In this document: positions 53,571 through 63,256 of the stretch, piece after piece
Position numbering within the stretch: the stretch's first letter is position 1
How the letters are laid out: each line of letters opens with the position of its first letter
DNA from: Verrucomicrobiaceae bacterium
GTDB lineage: Bacteria > Verrucomicrobiota > Verrucomicrobiia > Verrucomicrobiales > Akkermansiaceae
Assembly: GCA_027484055.1 (NCBI GenBank)
Contig: JAIXQH010000047.1
Span: 1-64,000 of the forward strand
Reading direction: 5' to 3'
Length of the DNA: 64,000 nucleotides
Translations under genes and position numbers: made by a program
The notes under the pieces: generated by a model
Told to the model about the DNA's origin: nothing
Database searches by the model: none
The model's input: only the letters and a program-made list of their open reading frames with translations

Positions 53571-54139
53571 GGGGGCTGGGTTAGGACGGGTGAACCTATT
53601 GAACTTCCGCTAGGCGAGGTCTGCGATGTAAATCAAGGATGCTGGCGTAAGAATCGAAACGCGGAGCCGGGGAGGTCGCGGAGAGATGCGTGGAGGATGG
53701 GCAAAAATTTCGATCAACCTTAGAGCTCTTTCAACTTCGCGTCTCTCAACTGCCTGATCGGCGGCACCCGTTTCGCCCGTGGCCGCCGTCTTCTGGATGA
53801 TGAGGCGGTGGCCAAAATCACCGAATGCAGTGGCCGACTGGGACTTCACCGTGATCCCTCGCTACGGCAGGCATGAGGAGTCCGCCATCTCGGCTACAAC
53901 CCACAAAAACCCGGACACCCCAGCCAGCCCGTCAGCCGTCACATGACCCACGTGCACTCCCCACCCGCTTTCCAAGTGCGGATTCTGGGATCATTCGTGT
54001 GGTCGATCCACTGCTCTTGCTGCCCGTTCGGCGGGGTAGGCTCAGCCGCAGAAAGCGCAGCTGCCGTGGCGATCAAGAGGGTGAGAAAGAAGGTCCGGCA
54101 GTGAGCTTTTGCGCGATGCTTGAAGGATGGGGAGGGGTC
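53571..54139. other. Gene-free degraded stretch ending the island
   Basis: There is no supported gene in 569 bp. A run of roughly 9-base GCGGAG units at about 53659-53696 resembles the dispersed repeats elsewhere in the window. One frame around 53740-53870 reads 'IGGTRFARGRRLLDDEAVAK', possibly an eroded gene of unknown type. The right end adjoins the rng stop codon. The region looks like the scar of past insertions. Confidence 0.4.
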
Positions 54140-55726
54140 TTAGGCTTGGTCGATGGTTTTCTCGGTAGCGGCGTCGATGATGACGAATTTTTCCCGGTTG
54201 AGGGTCGGGTCCGAGCGGAAAATGAGGCGTCCGGAGTGAGAGCGCTCTAGCTCGACGAGGAGCTTGGCATCTTCGCTTTTGAAGCGGTTGAGCACGTCGC
54301 TGTTCACGATGATGATGACGTCGCCGAGGGTGTCGCGGTGCTTCTGGATCACGGAGTTGAGGCGACGTTGGATCTCGACGGACATGGTCATGGGGGTTTT
54401 GACACGGGCGCGGCCTTGGCAATACGGGCAGGGCTCGTACATGGAGTCACGGAGCGACTCGCTCAGGCGCTGGCGAGTCATTTCCATGAGGCCGACCGGG
54501 GAAATTTGGAGGACTTGGGTCTTGGCCTTGTCGCGCTTGAGGCGGTCTTTGATGGCTTTATAAACCGTCTGCTGGTCCTTGCGGTGACGCATGTCGATGA
54601 GGTCGATGACGACGAGTCCACCGATATTGCGGAGGCGGAGTTGGCGGGCAACTTCGACGGCAGCTTCGACGTTGGTTTCGAGGATCATTTTATCGACGTC
54701 CTTGGAGCCGCGGTTGCGGCCGGTGTTGACGTCGATGGCGATGAGGGCCTCGGTCTCGTCGATGACGATGTAGCCGCCGCAGGGGAGCCAGACTTGGCGG
54801 GAGAAGGATTCGTCGATTTGTTTCTGAATGTTGACGCGCTCGAAGATGGGGATGCCGACGGAGGGCATGTGGTGAATGCGGCGTTTGGCACGGCGGGAGA
54901 TTTTCCCGGCGATGGTGCGAATCATTTCGGTGGTCTCGGCGTCGTCACAGATGACTTGGTCGATCTCGTCAGTGAGGAAATCGCGGGCGGTGCGCTCGAT
55001 GAGGCCGGGCTCTTGGAAGATGCAGGCGGGGGCGGGGTTGTTCGCACGGCGGGCTTCGATTTCATCCCACTGTTCGAGCAGCATGTGGAGATCCCGGACG
55101 AAGTGGCGGGCGCGGGTGCCTTGGGCAACGGTGCGCATGATGATGCCCATGCCTTCTGGGATGGCGAGTTTTTGGACGATTTTACGGAGTCGTGCGCGTT
55201 CTTTGGGATCTTCGATTTTCCGAGAAATACCGAATTGCTCGGTGAAGGGCATGAGGACGAGGTAGCGCCCGGCGAGGGAAATGTTGGTGGTGACGCGGGG
55301 GCCCTTGGTGCCGATGGGACCTTTGGAAACTTGGATGACGATTTCTGAGCCGATGGGGTAAATGTCTGGGATGTCGCGGGAGGTGATTTTTTTCTGAGTT
55401 TTCTTTTTCCCTTCGCGTTGGATTTCTTCAAGGCCGGCGTCGAGCGCGGCGGGGATGGCGTCCCAGAAGTGGAGGAAGGCGTTTTTATCGAGGCCGATGT
55501 CCACGAACATGGCTTTGAGGCCGCCTTCGATGTTTTTGACGCGACCTTTGAAAATGCCGCCGACGATGTTTTGGTCGCCTTCGCGCTCAACGGTGTATTC
55601 TTCGAGGCTACCGTTTTCGAGCAGGGCGACGCGGCGTTCGAGTTTTTCGACGTTGACGATGATGGTGTTGCCTCGCGAGGGGTCGGGTTTGCCGATGCCG
55701 AGGAGTCGTTTGATGTGTTGGATCAT
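54140..55726 (-). CDS. rng: Ribonuclease E/G family endoribonuclease
   Basis: An endoribonuclease that processes rRNA and initiates mRNA decay. The 528-residue protein has an N-terminal S1 region ('VGGIFKGRVKNIEGGLKAMF', 'DIGLDKNAFLHFWD'), the DNase I-like catalytic domain with 'YIVIDETEALIAIDVNTGR' (first catalytic Asp) and 'GGLVVIDLIDM' (second), and the Zn-link 'EPCPYCQG'. Its length fits RNase G rather than RNase E, because no long disordered tail follows. It ends the mre-mrdA operon, as in many bacteria where rng follows mreBCD. Confidence 0.94.
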   Translation of the reverse strand: MIQHIKRLLGIGKPDPSRGNTIIVNVEKLERRVALLENGSLEEYTVEREGDQNIVGGIFKGRVKNIEGGLKAMFVDIGLDKNAFLHFWDAIPAALDAGLEEIQREGKKKTQKKITSRDIPDIYPIGSEIVIQVSKGPIGTKGPRVTTNISLAGRYLVLMPFTEQFGISRKIEDPKERARLRKIVQKLAIPEGMGIIMRTVAQGTRARHFVRDLHMLLEQWDEIEARRANNPAPACIFQEPGLIERTARDFLTDEIDQVICDDAETTEMIRTIAGKISRRAKRRIHHMPSVGIPIFERVNIQKQIDESFSRQVWLPCGGYIVIDETEALIAIDVNTGRNRGSKDVDKMILETNVEAAVEVARQLRLRNIGGLVVIDLIDMRHRKDQQTVYKAIKDRLKRDKAKTQVLQISPVGLMEMTRQRLSESLRDSMYEPCPYCQGRARVKTPMTMSVEIQRRLNSVIQKHRDTLGDVIIIVNSDVLNRFKSEDAKLLVELERSHSGRLIFRSDPTLNREKFVIIDAATEKTIDQA

Positions 55727-55774
55727 GTTAATAAAAGTTGAGAGGTTTGGGTTGTGGTGAGTGAGTTGGGAAAA

Positions 55775-57997
55775 TCAGGGTTCGGTGATGGGCACTGCCT
55801 TTGGGATGACAGAGCCGTTTGAGTCAAGTTCGGGAGTGATGGTGGGAGTGGGGATGACGTTGGTCGAGGTGGGAGGGACTGGGATGAGTTGGGAGGGATC
55901 GGCATCGCCGACTTCGTCACCGGTTTCTCCGGCGATTTCGGTGGGGGCAGGCACAGCGGCGGCGGCCGCGGCGATGGCTTGGGGCTGGGGATCAGTGTCT
56001 CCCGCTTCGACGGCGGCGATCATTTCTGGGGTGATGTCGATGGGTTTCTCGATGCGGTTGGTATTTCCGGTGAAGCGGGTGAGTGGCTTGACAGGGAGAC
56101 GGGCACCGGCGTCGCGGGCGAAGAGGCCGCGGTAGATGAGATTGACGAGCGGGCCGCAGACTCCACCGCCGGAGTAGCCGCCTTGGACGAGGACGCAGAC
56201 GGCGTATTTTGGCTGCTCGTATGGGGCGAAGCTCATGATCCATGAGTTATGGGAGGGCTTGCCGTCGTCTGAGGTCTGGGCGGTGCCGCTTTTGGCGGCG
56301 GCTTGGATGGTGGGGAGTTTGACCTTGGCGGAGGTGCCGCCTTCGTTAACGGACATCCACATGCCGCGGCGGATGAGTTCGAGGTCGGAGGTTTTCACGC
56401 CGGACTGGATGAGGTCGACTTCGAGCTTGGGGGTGTCTTCGATGATGATTTTCCCGTTTTCGGCGACGGCTTGTTTGACGATACGGGGTTTGTAGTATTT
56501 GCCACCGTTGGCGACGCAGGCAGCCATGGAACAGACTTGGATCGGCGTGGCCATGGTGTCACCTTGGCCGATGGAGAACATGGCGCTGAGGGCGGGCGTC
56601 ATGAAAGCGTTAGGATTAGCGCGTTTCCAAGCGGGGCTGCCTGGGAGGATGCCGGGGTCTTCCTTGGGGAGTTCGATGCCGGTTTTTTTACCGATGCTGA
56701 CGAGTTGGCAGCCCTCGACCATGGCGCGCGGGCCGATGGCGTTAGCGAGTTTGTTGAAGTAGGGGTTGCAGGAGTTTTTAATGGCGAGAGACATGGTCTG
56801 CGAACCGTGCATGCCGCGGTGCATGTTCCAGATCCAGCAGCCGATGGGGCGGTTCCCATACATGACGAAGCCGTCACAGGAAAAGGTGCGGTCACCCATG
56901 CCATGGACTGCACCAGCGATGGCGGTGGCGACTTTCATGGTGGAGCCGGGGGCAAAGCCGGAGATGGCGCGGTTGGTGAGGGGGGCGAGCTGTTTGTTCG
57001 TCCGGTAGGCGTTCCAGTTCGCTTGTGAGATGCTGGGGATGAAGTCGTTCGGGTTGTAGTCCGGGACGGAGGCCATGGCGAGAACCTCGCCGGTGTTGAC
57101 GTCCATGATGACGCCGGCGGCGCGGCCTGCGAGGCGGAGGGTATTTTCGAGGAGGTATTGAGCTTGGGCGTCGATGGTGAGTCGGACTGCTGCGCCGATG
57201 CCGGGCTTGATGTAGTCTGACATGCGGATCGCGCGGCCTTTTTCGTCTTTGACGATGGTTTTTTGACCTTCAGGTCCGCGAAGCACGTCGTCCATGGAGG
57301 CTTCGATGCCTGCGATGCCTTTTTCGTCGCCGATGTAGTGGTCAAATTTGCGGGTCGCGCTGTCGGGAACGTCGCCCTTTTCCCATTGCTTGAGGTAGCC
57401 GAGAACGTGGCTGGCGAGGGCTCCGTAGGGGTAGTTGCGCTGGGGGCGTATGTTGAGGTAAACGCCGGGGAGTTCGAGGTTGTGTTCGGCGAATTTGGCA
57501 AATTCGTCGTAGCTGAGATCGGCGCGGTAGCTGAAGGGGATTAGTCCGCCGTGGGTGAGGAAATGGGAGCGGAGGTCGCCTTTAATGGGCTTGGCGAGGT
57601 TGAGCCTTGGGTTTTGGAGGATGGAGAGTGGCCCCTCGGCGACGATGGCGGCGATGTCTTTTTCGCTGCGTTTGCGGAGCAGTCCATTTTCGCGAGTGAG
57701 GCGCAGGAGAGTGGGGTCTTCGGTGTGTTGGTTGAGGTAGGCTTGACGGATTTCGTCGAGGTTGAAGGAAGCTTCGTAGTTACGGAGATTGCGAGCGAGG
57801 GTGATGCCGTTGCGGTCGGTGATTTCGCCGCGGATGCCGGGCTCGCGGACGGTGACGTTGCGATTTCCTGGAACGAGTTGGAGGAAGTCGTCACGCCTTT
57901 CGATTTGGAATTCGTGGAGCCGAGACAAAAGGGCTCCAAATCCCACCAGCACGAGTGCGGTGAGAAGATAGAGCCGGATGCGGTAGCTAGGTTCCAA
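55775..57997 (-). CDS. mrdA: Penicillin-binding protein 2 (elongasome transpeptidase)
   Basis: PBP2 crosslinks peptidoglycan during side-wall growth with MreB/RodA. The 740-residue class B PBP has an N-terminal membrane helix ('IRLYLLTALVLVGFGALLS'), a pedestal domain ('NVTVREPGIRGEITDRNG', 'SHVLGYL'), the active-site SxxK at Ser352 ('FAPGSTMKVATA'), SxN ('KNSCNPY'), and KSGT near Lys569. The C-terminal extension of about 100 residues is Pro/Thr/Ala-rich and low-complexity, longer than usual. mreD lies immediately upstream. rodA is not in the cluster. Confidence 0.95.
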   Translation of the reverse strand: MEPSYRIRLYLLTALVLVGFGALLSRLHEFQIERRDDFLQLVPGNRNVTVREPGIRGEITDRNGITLARNLRNYEASFNLDEIRQAYLNQHTEDPTLLRLTRENGLLRKRSEKDIAAIVAEGPLSILQNPRLNLAKPIKGDLRSHFLTHGGLIPFSYRADLSYDEFAKFAEHNLELPGVYLNIRPQRNYPYGALASHVLGYLKQWEKGDVPDSATRKFDHYIGDEKGIAGIEASMDDVLRGPEGQKTIVKDEKGRAIRMSDYIKPGIGAAVRLTIDAQAQYLLENTLRLAGRAAGVIMDVNTGEVLAMASVPDYNPNDFIPSISQANWNAYRTNKQLAPLTNRAISGFAPGSTMKVATAIAGAVHGMGDRTFSCDGFVMYGNRPIGCWIWNMHRGMHGSQTMSLAIKNSCNPYFNKLANAIGPRAMVEGCQLVSIGKKTGIELPKEDPGILPGSPAWKRANPNAFMTPALSAMFSIGQGDTMATPIQVCSMAACVANGGKYYKPRIVKQAVAENGKIIIEDTPKLEVDLIQSGVKTSDLELIRRGMWMSVNEGGTSAKVKLPTIQAAAKSGTAQTSDDGKPSHNSWIMSFAPYEQPKYAVCVLVQGGYSGGGVCGPLVNLIYRGLFARDAGARLPVKPLTRFTGNTNRIEKPIDITPEMIAAVEAGDTDPQPQAIAAAAAAVPAPTEIAGETGDEVGDADPSQLIPVPPTSTNVIPTPTITPELDSNGSVIPKAVPITEP

Positions 57998-58002
57998 GGT
58001 GA

Positions 58003-58587
58003 TCAGTGGGGGCGATGGCGTTTTTTACCCGCTTCCGGGTGGATGGAGTGGTTGCAAATCTTGGCGATGCTGAAGAGCAGCCAGAAGATCAACGGCGAGA
58101 AGAGCATGGTCAAAAGTGAAGTGAAGGCCATCTGGCGCAGGGTGCTGCGGGAGATGGAAAATTCACCACGAACGAAGGTGATGATGGCGTATTCTGCCAT
58201 GAGGTAGAGGAAAATGGAGATGCCGGAAAGGAGGGCTGAAAACTGCCATTTGCCTTGTTTGAAAAGGGGTTGGATGCCTTGCATGAGAAAGCCCATGGCA
58301 CCAAAGAGCAGGATGGAATACCCGAAGCGGAGTGACTCAACCGGCTGCGTGTAAATGTCGGGATCGCCCGTGTGGGGGCCAAGTGCACAGTGTGCATCCC
58401 AGAAAAACCCACCGATGAAAGCGAGTAACAACATGGTCGGTAACTCGACGGTGACTGCAGCACAGAGAAAGACCAGTTGGACAAAAAGGATACGCGAGTG
58501 GTGAACCGCCGTGAATGCAGGGAGGAACTGCTGCAAGACGAAGGATGCAAGCAGGAGTAAGATCGTGATGAGTGAGTAGCGGATCAC
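58003..58587 (-). CDS. mreD: MreD-like rod-shape membrane protein
   Basis: A 194-residue integral membrane protein with about five helices (for example 'YSLITILLLLASFVLQQFLP', 'LPTMLLLAFIGGFFWDAHCA' and 'LLTMLFSPLIFWLLFSIAKI'). MreD sequences are poorly conserved; the assignment rests on topology, length and position between mreC and mrdA. The 'GGFFWDAHCALGP' segment corresponds to the GLxxDxxxxxPxG hallmark. It starts 6 bp after the mreC stop. Confidence 0.85.
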   Translation of the reverse strand: MIRYSLITILLLLASFVLQQFLPAFTAVHHSRILFVQLVFLCAAVTVELPTMLLLAFIGGFFWDAHCALGPHTGDPDIYTQPVESLRFGYSILLFGAMGFLMQGIQPLFKQGKWQFSALLSGISIFLYLMAEYAIITFVRGEFSISRSTLRQMAFTSLLTMLFSPLIFWLLFSIAKICNHSIHPEAGKKRHRPH

Positions 58588-58593
58588 GGGGCG

Positions 58594-59403
58594 TCACGGG
58601 TCCGCGGAGAGGACGACGAAAACGGTGCCAAGATTCGCGAAGTTCACCGATGGACGGACGAGAGCTTCGGAATCCAGCACGCCTTTTTCGACGGACTCGA
58701 CGGTTCCTAGTAAGATGTTTGCCTGGAAGGTGCCTCCCCGGCCGGTGGTGAAGACTCGCTGCCCTTTACGGAGAGCGGCTTCGGTGGATAAAAATTTCAA
58801 TTTCAGGAGAGGGTTTTCGTCGAAAGCACGTTGGCCGCACAAGATGCCGACTTCGGGCGAGCCTTCGACACGTGCTGAAACCTGGCATTTTTCGTCGGTG
58901 AGTAGGAGGACCGAGGAGCGATTCTGGCCGGTGTAAATCCGGTCGATTTTTCCGACGAGGCCTTCGTTTGAAAGCACGGCCAACTGGGTGCCGACGCCGC
59001 GTTCTTGGCCGGCGTCGATGTCGATAGTTTGCCACCAAGTGGTCGGCTGGCGGCGAATGACTTGGGCAGCGACGACGTCGAAGTGGGTGGCTTTTTTAAA
59101 GTCTAGGGCGTGGCGGAGTTGGAGGTTTTCGCGTTCGAGATCCCGGAAGCGAGACTCGATGACGCGGAGACGTCCCATTTCCCCTTGGAATGCGGCCAGC
59201 TCTTTTTCCAGTGACTTCGAGTGGCGAGTCTCATTCATGAAGGCACGGGCTTGGGTCTCCAGCTTGGAACCCGATTTTAGAAATGGGGACATTGCCGAAA
59301 AATAGAGATCCTGCATCTCACGCACGCCGCGATCACTGAGCGTGAACGCCCATACAGCACTTCCGAGGAAGAACAGTAAAGCGATGAGATTGAGCGGCTT
59401 CAT
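58594..59403 (-). CDS. mreC: Rod-shape determining protein MreC
   Basis: MreC is the periplasmic scaffold that activates PBP2. The 269-residue protein has an N-terminal helix ('PLNLIALLFFLGSAVWAFTL'), a coiled coil ('SLEKELAAFQGEMGRLRVIE', 'RDLERENLQLRHALDF'), and two beta-barrel domains containing 'DIDAGQERGVGTQLAVLSNE', 'GLVGKIDRI' and 'VFTTGRGGTFQANILLGTVE'. Length and order are standard. It lies 30 bp after mreB. Confidence 0.93.
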   Translation of the reverse strand: MKPLNLIALLFFLGSAVWAFTLSDRGVREMQDLYFSAMSPFLKSGSKLETQARAFMNETRHSKSLEKELAAFQGEMGRLRVIESRFRDLERENLQLRHALDFKKATHFDVVAAQVIRRQPTTWWQTIDIDAGQERGVGTQLAVLSNEGLVGKIDRIYTGQNRSSVLLLTDEKCQVSARVEGSPEVGILCGQRAFDENPLLKLKFLSTEAALRKGQRVFTTGRGGTFQANILLGTVESVEKGVLDSEALVRPSVNFANLGTVFVVLSADP

Positions 59404-59433
59404 GGCCGTAAGGTGTCCAACAAGAGTGGAGGC

Positions 59434-60600
<1,167 letters not shown>

Positions 60601-60714
60601 TCACTTTTCCTCATTTGTAGGTCAAGAGTGAATCTGGGAGACCTTGGAATCGGCGTCTTGATTTTGAGGCGGCCGAGGTGGTTGGGACAAGTGAGTCCTC
60701 AATCCGATGAAAAG

Positions 60715-60787
60715 TGGAGCGTAGCGGATTCGAACCGCTGACCCCTTGCATGCCATGCAAGTGCTCTACCAACTGAGCTAACGCCCC
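60715..60787 (-). tRNA. tRNA-Ala, anticodon GGC
   Basis: The minus strand folds as a 73-base cloverleaf starting GGGGCGTTAGCTCAGTTGGT. The anticodon stem CTTGC/GCAAG encloses ATGGCAT with anticodon GGC; the T arm is GCGGTTCGAATCCGC. The acceptor stem contains the G3-U70 pair that identifies alanine tRNAs. The discriminator is A and CCA is not encoded, so it must be added after transcription. Confidence 0.97.
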
Positions 60788-60927
60788 TTTCGGGTGGGGC
60801 GGAGGTGTATCGGCGGCGGTGAGTCCGGGCAAGAGGATTTTTTCAAAAATACGAGGATCGATGGCAAGCGGTGGAATCCGCGTGATCCAGACTTGGCGAA
60901 ACGGTGCGCTGACGTATGCTGCCCGGC

Positions 60928-61551
60928 ATGTCGAAATACGCAGGTGAAGAGGTGTTGGTGGTCAAACGAGCCCTGTTGGAGGAGTTGGGCAGCTTTGAAG
61001 GGGTGAAGACGGCGGGCCTGACAGAGGCGGTGGATGGCTTGCTGGATCCTGGGAATCACTTTTTTATGGATCGTGCATTGGCGGAAGAAGATCCCCAATT
61101 CAAGCAGCTCATTCCCTACTGCATTTTTCGCTGCGGAAATCGGATTTTACACTACACGCGCGGCAAAGCGGGGGGGGAAAGTCGCCTTCACGCGAAGATC
61201 TCGGTCGGTGTGGGTGGGCATGTGAATCCGGTGGATATGGGGGAGGGGAGGACCGGTGCTGCGGCTTACCACGCAGCGGTGACTCGGGAAATCGAGGAGG
61301 AGCTGAGCATGGCGGAAGTGCATGAACACCGGATCATCGCTTTGTTGAACGACGAGTCCAACACGGTCGGCCAAGTCCATCTCGGGGTGGTGCATTTAAT
61401 TGAGCTAAAATCGGACCAAGTGAGCTCGCGTGAGGACGCCCTGCTGGATCTCTGTTTCACCCCGCTGGAGGACTTGAATGGGGTGCTTTTTGATCGACTG
61501 GAAACATGGAGCCAATTCTGTGTGCGTTACCTCGTCGAGTCGGGAATCTAA
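60928..61551 (+). CDS. NUDIX hydrolase domain protein
   Basis: A 207-residue protein with a C-terminal NUDIX fold. 'KISVGVGGHVNPVD' and 'AAYHAAVTREIEEELSM' cover the Nudix box, the RExxEE core being 'REIEEEL'. The insertion between the glycine and the helix is longer than in the textbook box. The N-terminal part ('EEVLVVKRALLEELGSFEGV') resembles the phosphoesterase-associated NUDIX proteins that act on unknown nucleotides. ATG 60928 is taken because it fits the family start better than 60916. It diverges from the tRNA gene and may share a transcript with glgA 133 bp downstream. Confidence 0.8.
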   Translation: MSKYAGEEVLVVKRALLEELGSFEGVKTAGLTEAVDGLLDPGNHFFMDRALAEEDPQFKQLIPYCIFRCGNRILHYTRGKAGGESRLHAKISVGVGGHVNPVDMGEGRTGAAAYHAAVTREIEEELSMAEVHEHRIIALLNDESNTVGQVHLGVVHLIELKSDQVSSREDALLDLCFTPLEDLNGVLFDRLETWSQFCVRYLVESGI

Positions 61552-61684
61552 GGCGCGCGGCGACCAAGGTGGCCTCATCCGAACCGCTAAATAAATCACC
61601 ATGAAGCAAGATTGAGGTAGCGGATTCCTCTGTTTGCCGCCACTCTCCCCCCGTATGGAAGTCATCACTCACCCATGATATCTG

Positions 61685-63256
61685 ATGCCGACTAAGCCAG
61701 ATAAACCTCGAATTCTGATCGTTACGCCCGAGATCACGTATCTACCGACGGGCATGGGAAATTTAATGCAGCGCACGGCTGCGAAGGCGGGCGGCTTAGC
61801 GGACGTTTCTGCGTCGCTAGTCTCTGCACTTTTCGAGCTGGGCGCGGATGTCCACGTGGCGATGCCGAACTACCGGCGGATGTTTCAAGGTGACATTTTC
61901 AGCCTGCATGAAAAGGAGCTGAGGAAATACCACGAAGTGCTGCCGGAGGCTCACATCCACTTGGCGGAAGACCGCATTTTTTATTACCGGGAGCAGGTTT
62001 ACAGCAATAGCAACGATGAGGCGATGAGGATCGCCCTCGTTTTCCAGCGCGAGTTGATCAATCACATCGTCCCGCGGGTGATGCCGGACTTGATCCATTG
62101 CAATGACTGGATGACCGCGCTGATTCCTGGGATGGCGCGTCGCCGGGGCATTAAGTGTTTATTCACGGTGCATAACATCCACACGAGGCAAGTTTCGCTG
62201 GCGCAAATCGAAGAGGCGGGGATCGATGCGGCGGAATTCTGGATGAATCTTTATTTTTCTGGGAACCCCGTTTCCTATGACCACGCCCGCTCGCATGTGC
62301 CGGTGGATTTACTGACGTCTGGGATTTTTGCGGCCCACTTTATCAATACGGTGAGTCCACGATTTCTTTGGGAAATCGTAGAGGGCTGGCATTCCGTGGT
62401 GCCGGATTCTGTGCGTGCTGAGCTGCGGGCCAAGTATGGCGCGGGCTGCTCTGCTGGGATCCTCAATGCGCCGGATGCTTCTTATAATCCGGCGACGGAT
62501 GAAGCGCTGGTGCAGAAGTATGGAGTTGCGGATTTCGTCTCAGGAAAAGCGGCGAACAAGCGAGCGCTCCAGCGCGAACTCCAGCTGAAGGAAGATCCGA
62601 ATGCTCCTATCTTTTTCTGGCCCTCCCGCTTAGACCCTGTTCAAAAAGGTCCTCAGCTCTTGGCGGATATCCTGCACAAGCTCGTTTCCGACTATTGGGA
62701 ACGAGACTTGCAGGTGGTCATCGTCGCCAATGGCCCGCACCAACACTGGATTGACCAGATCGTCAGCACTTTCGATCTCAGAGAAAGGGTCGCCATCGTG
62801 GACTTTGAAGAGCGACTCTCGCGGCTCGCCTACGCCGCCTCCGATTTCATGCTGATGCCCTCGTTATTCGAGCCTTGTGGTCTGCCGCAGATGACAGCCC
62901 CGCTTTATGGCTCGCTTCCGGTCGTGCATTCCACCGGTGGGCTTTACGATACGATCCGCCCGCTCGACATCGAACGCTCAGTCGGAAACGGCTTTCGTTT
63001 TGAAAATTACAACCCTGAAGGATTCCGTTGGGCCGTCGATCAGGCGATGCTGTTCCACTCGCTGCCAGAGCCGATCAAGGAGCGGGAAATCCGCCGGATA
63101 ATGATCGAGAGTAAGTTGGAGTTCAGTCATCAAGAAGTGGCCCGGCGCTATATCAACATCTATGAGGAAATGCTGGCCCGGCCGCTGGTGGAAAAGGAAT
63201 CAGGCGAGGCGATCAAGGCCATCGCCGAGAGCCTCACCGAGGTCATGAAGTCCTAG
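61685..63256 (+). CDS. glgA: Glycogen synthase (GT5 family)
   Basis: GlgA extends alpha-1,4-glucan chains from ADP-glucose (UDP-glucose in some lineages). The 523-residue protein has the N-terminal sugar-nucleotide site 'RTAAKAGGLADVSASLVSAL' (K-x-G-G-L), 'DLIHCNDWMTALIPGMA', and the C-terminal 'FMLMPSLFEPCGLPQMTAPL' and 'STGGLYDTI' signatures. The N-terminal insertion 'YLPTGMGNLMQRT' before the KxGGL motif is longer than in the E. coli enzyme, so donor choice is uncertain. The last 4 bp overlap the convergent DUF1460 gene. Confidence 0.92.
   Translation: MPTKPDKPRILIVTPEITYLPTGMGNLMQRTAAKAGGLADVSASLVSALFELGADVHVAMPNYRRMFQGDIFSLHEKELRKYHEVLPEAHIHLAEDRIFYYREQVYSNSNDEAMRIALVFQRELINHIVPRVMPDLIHCNDWMTALIPGMARRRGIKCLFTVHNIHTRQVSLAQIEEAGIDAAEFWMNLYFSGNPVSYDHARSHVPVDLLTSGIFAAHFINTVSPRFLWEIVEGWHSVVPDSVRAELRAKYGAGCSAGILNAPDASYNPATDEALVQKYGVADFVSGKAANKRALQRELQLKEDPNAPIFFWPSRLDPVQKGPQLLADILHKLVSDYWERDLQVVIVANGPHQHWIDQIVSTFDLRERVAIVDFEERLSRLAYAASDFMLMPSLFEPCGLPQMTAPLYGSLPVVHSTGGLYDTIRPLDIERSVGNGFRFENYNPEGFRWAVDQAMLFHSLPEPIKEREIRRIMIESKLEFSHQEVARRYINIYEEMLARPLVEKESGEAIKAIAESLTEVMKS

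Noticed and set aside
54338-55348. Long plus-strand open frame opposite rng
   Set aside because: It is the antisense of a clear RNase G gene; the peptide is acidic, Asp/Gly/Val-rich low-complexity sequence typical of a GC-rich mirror frame.
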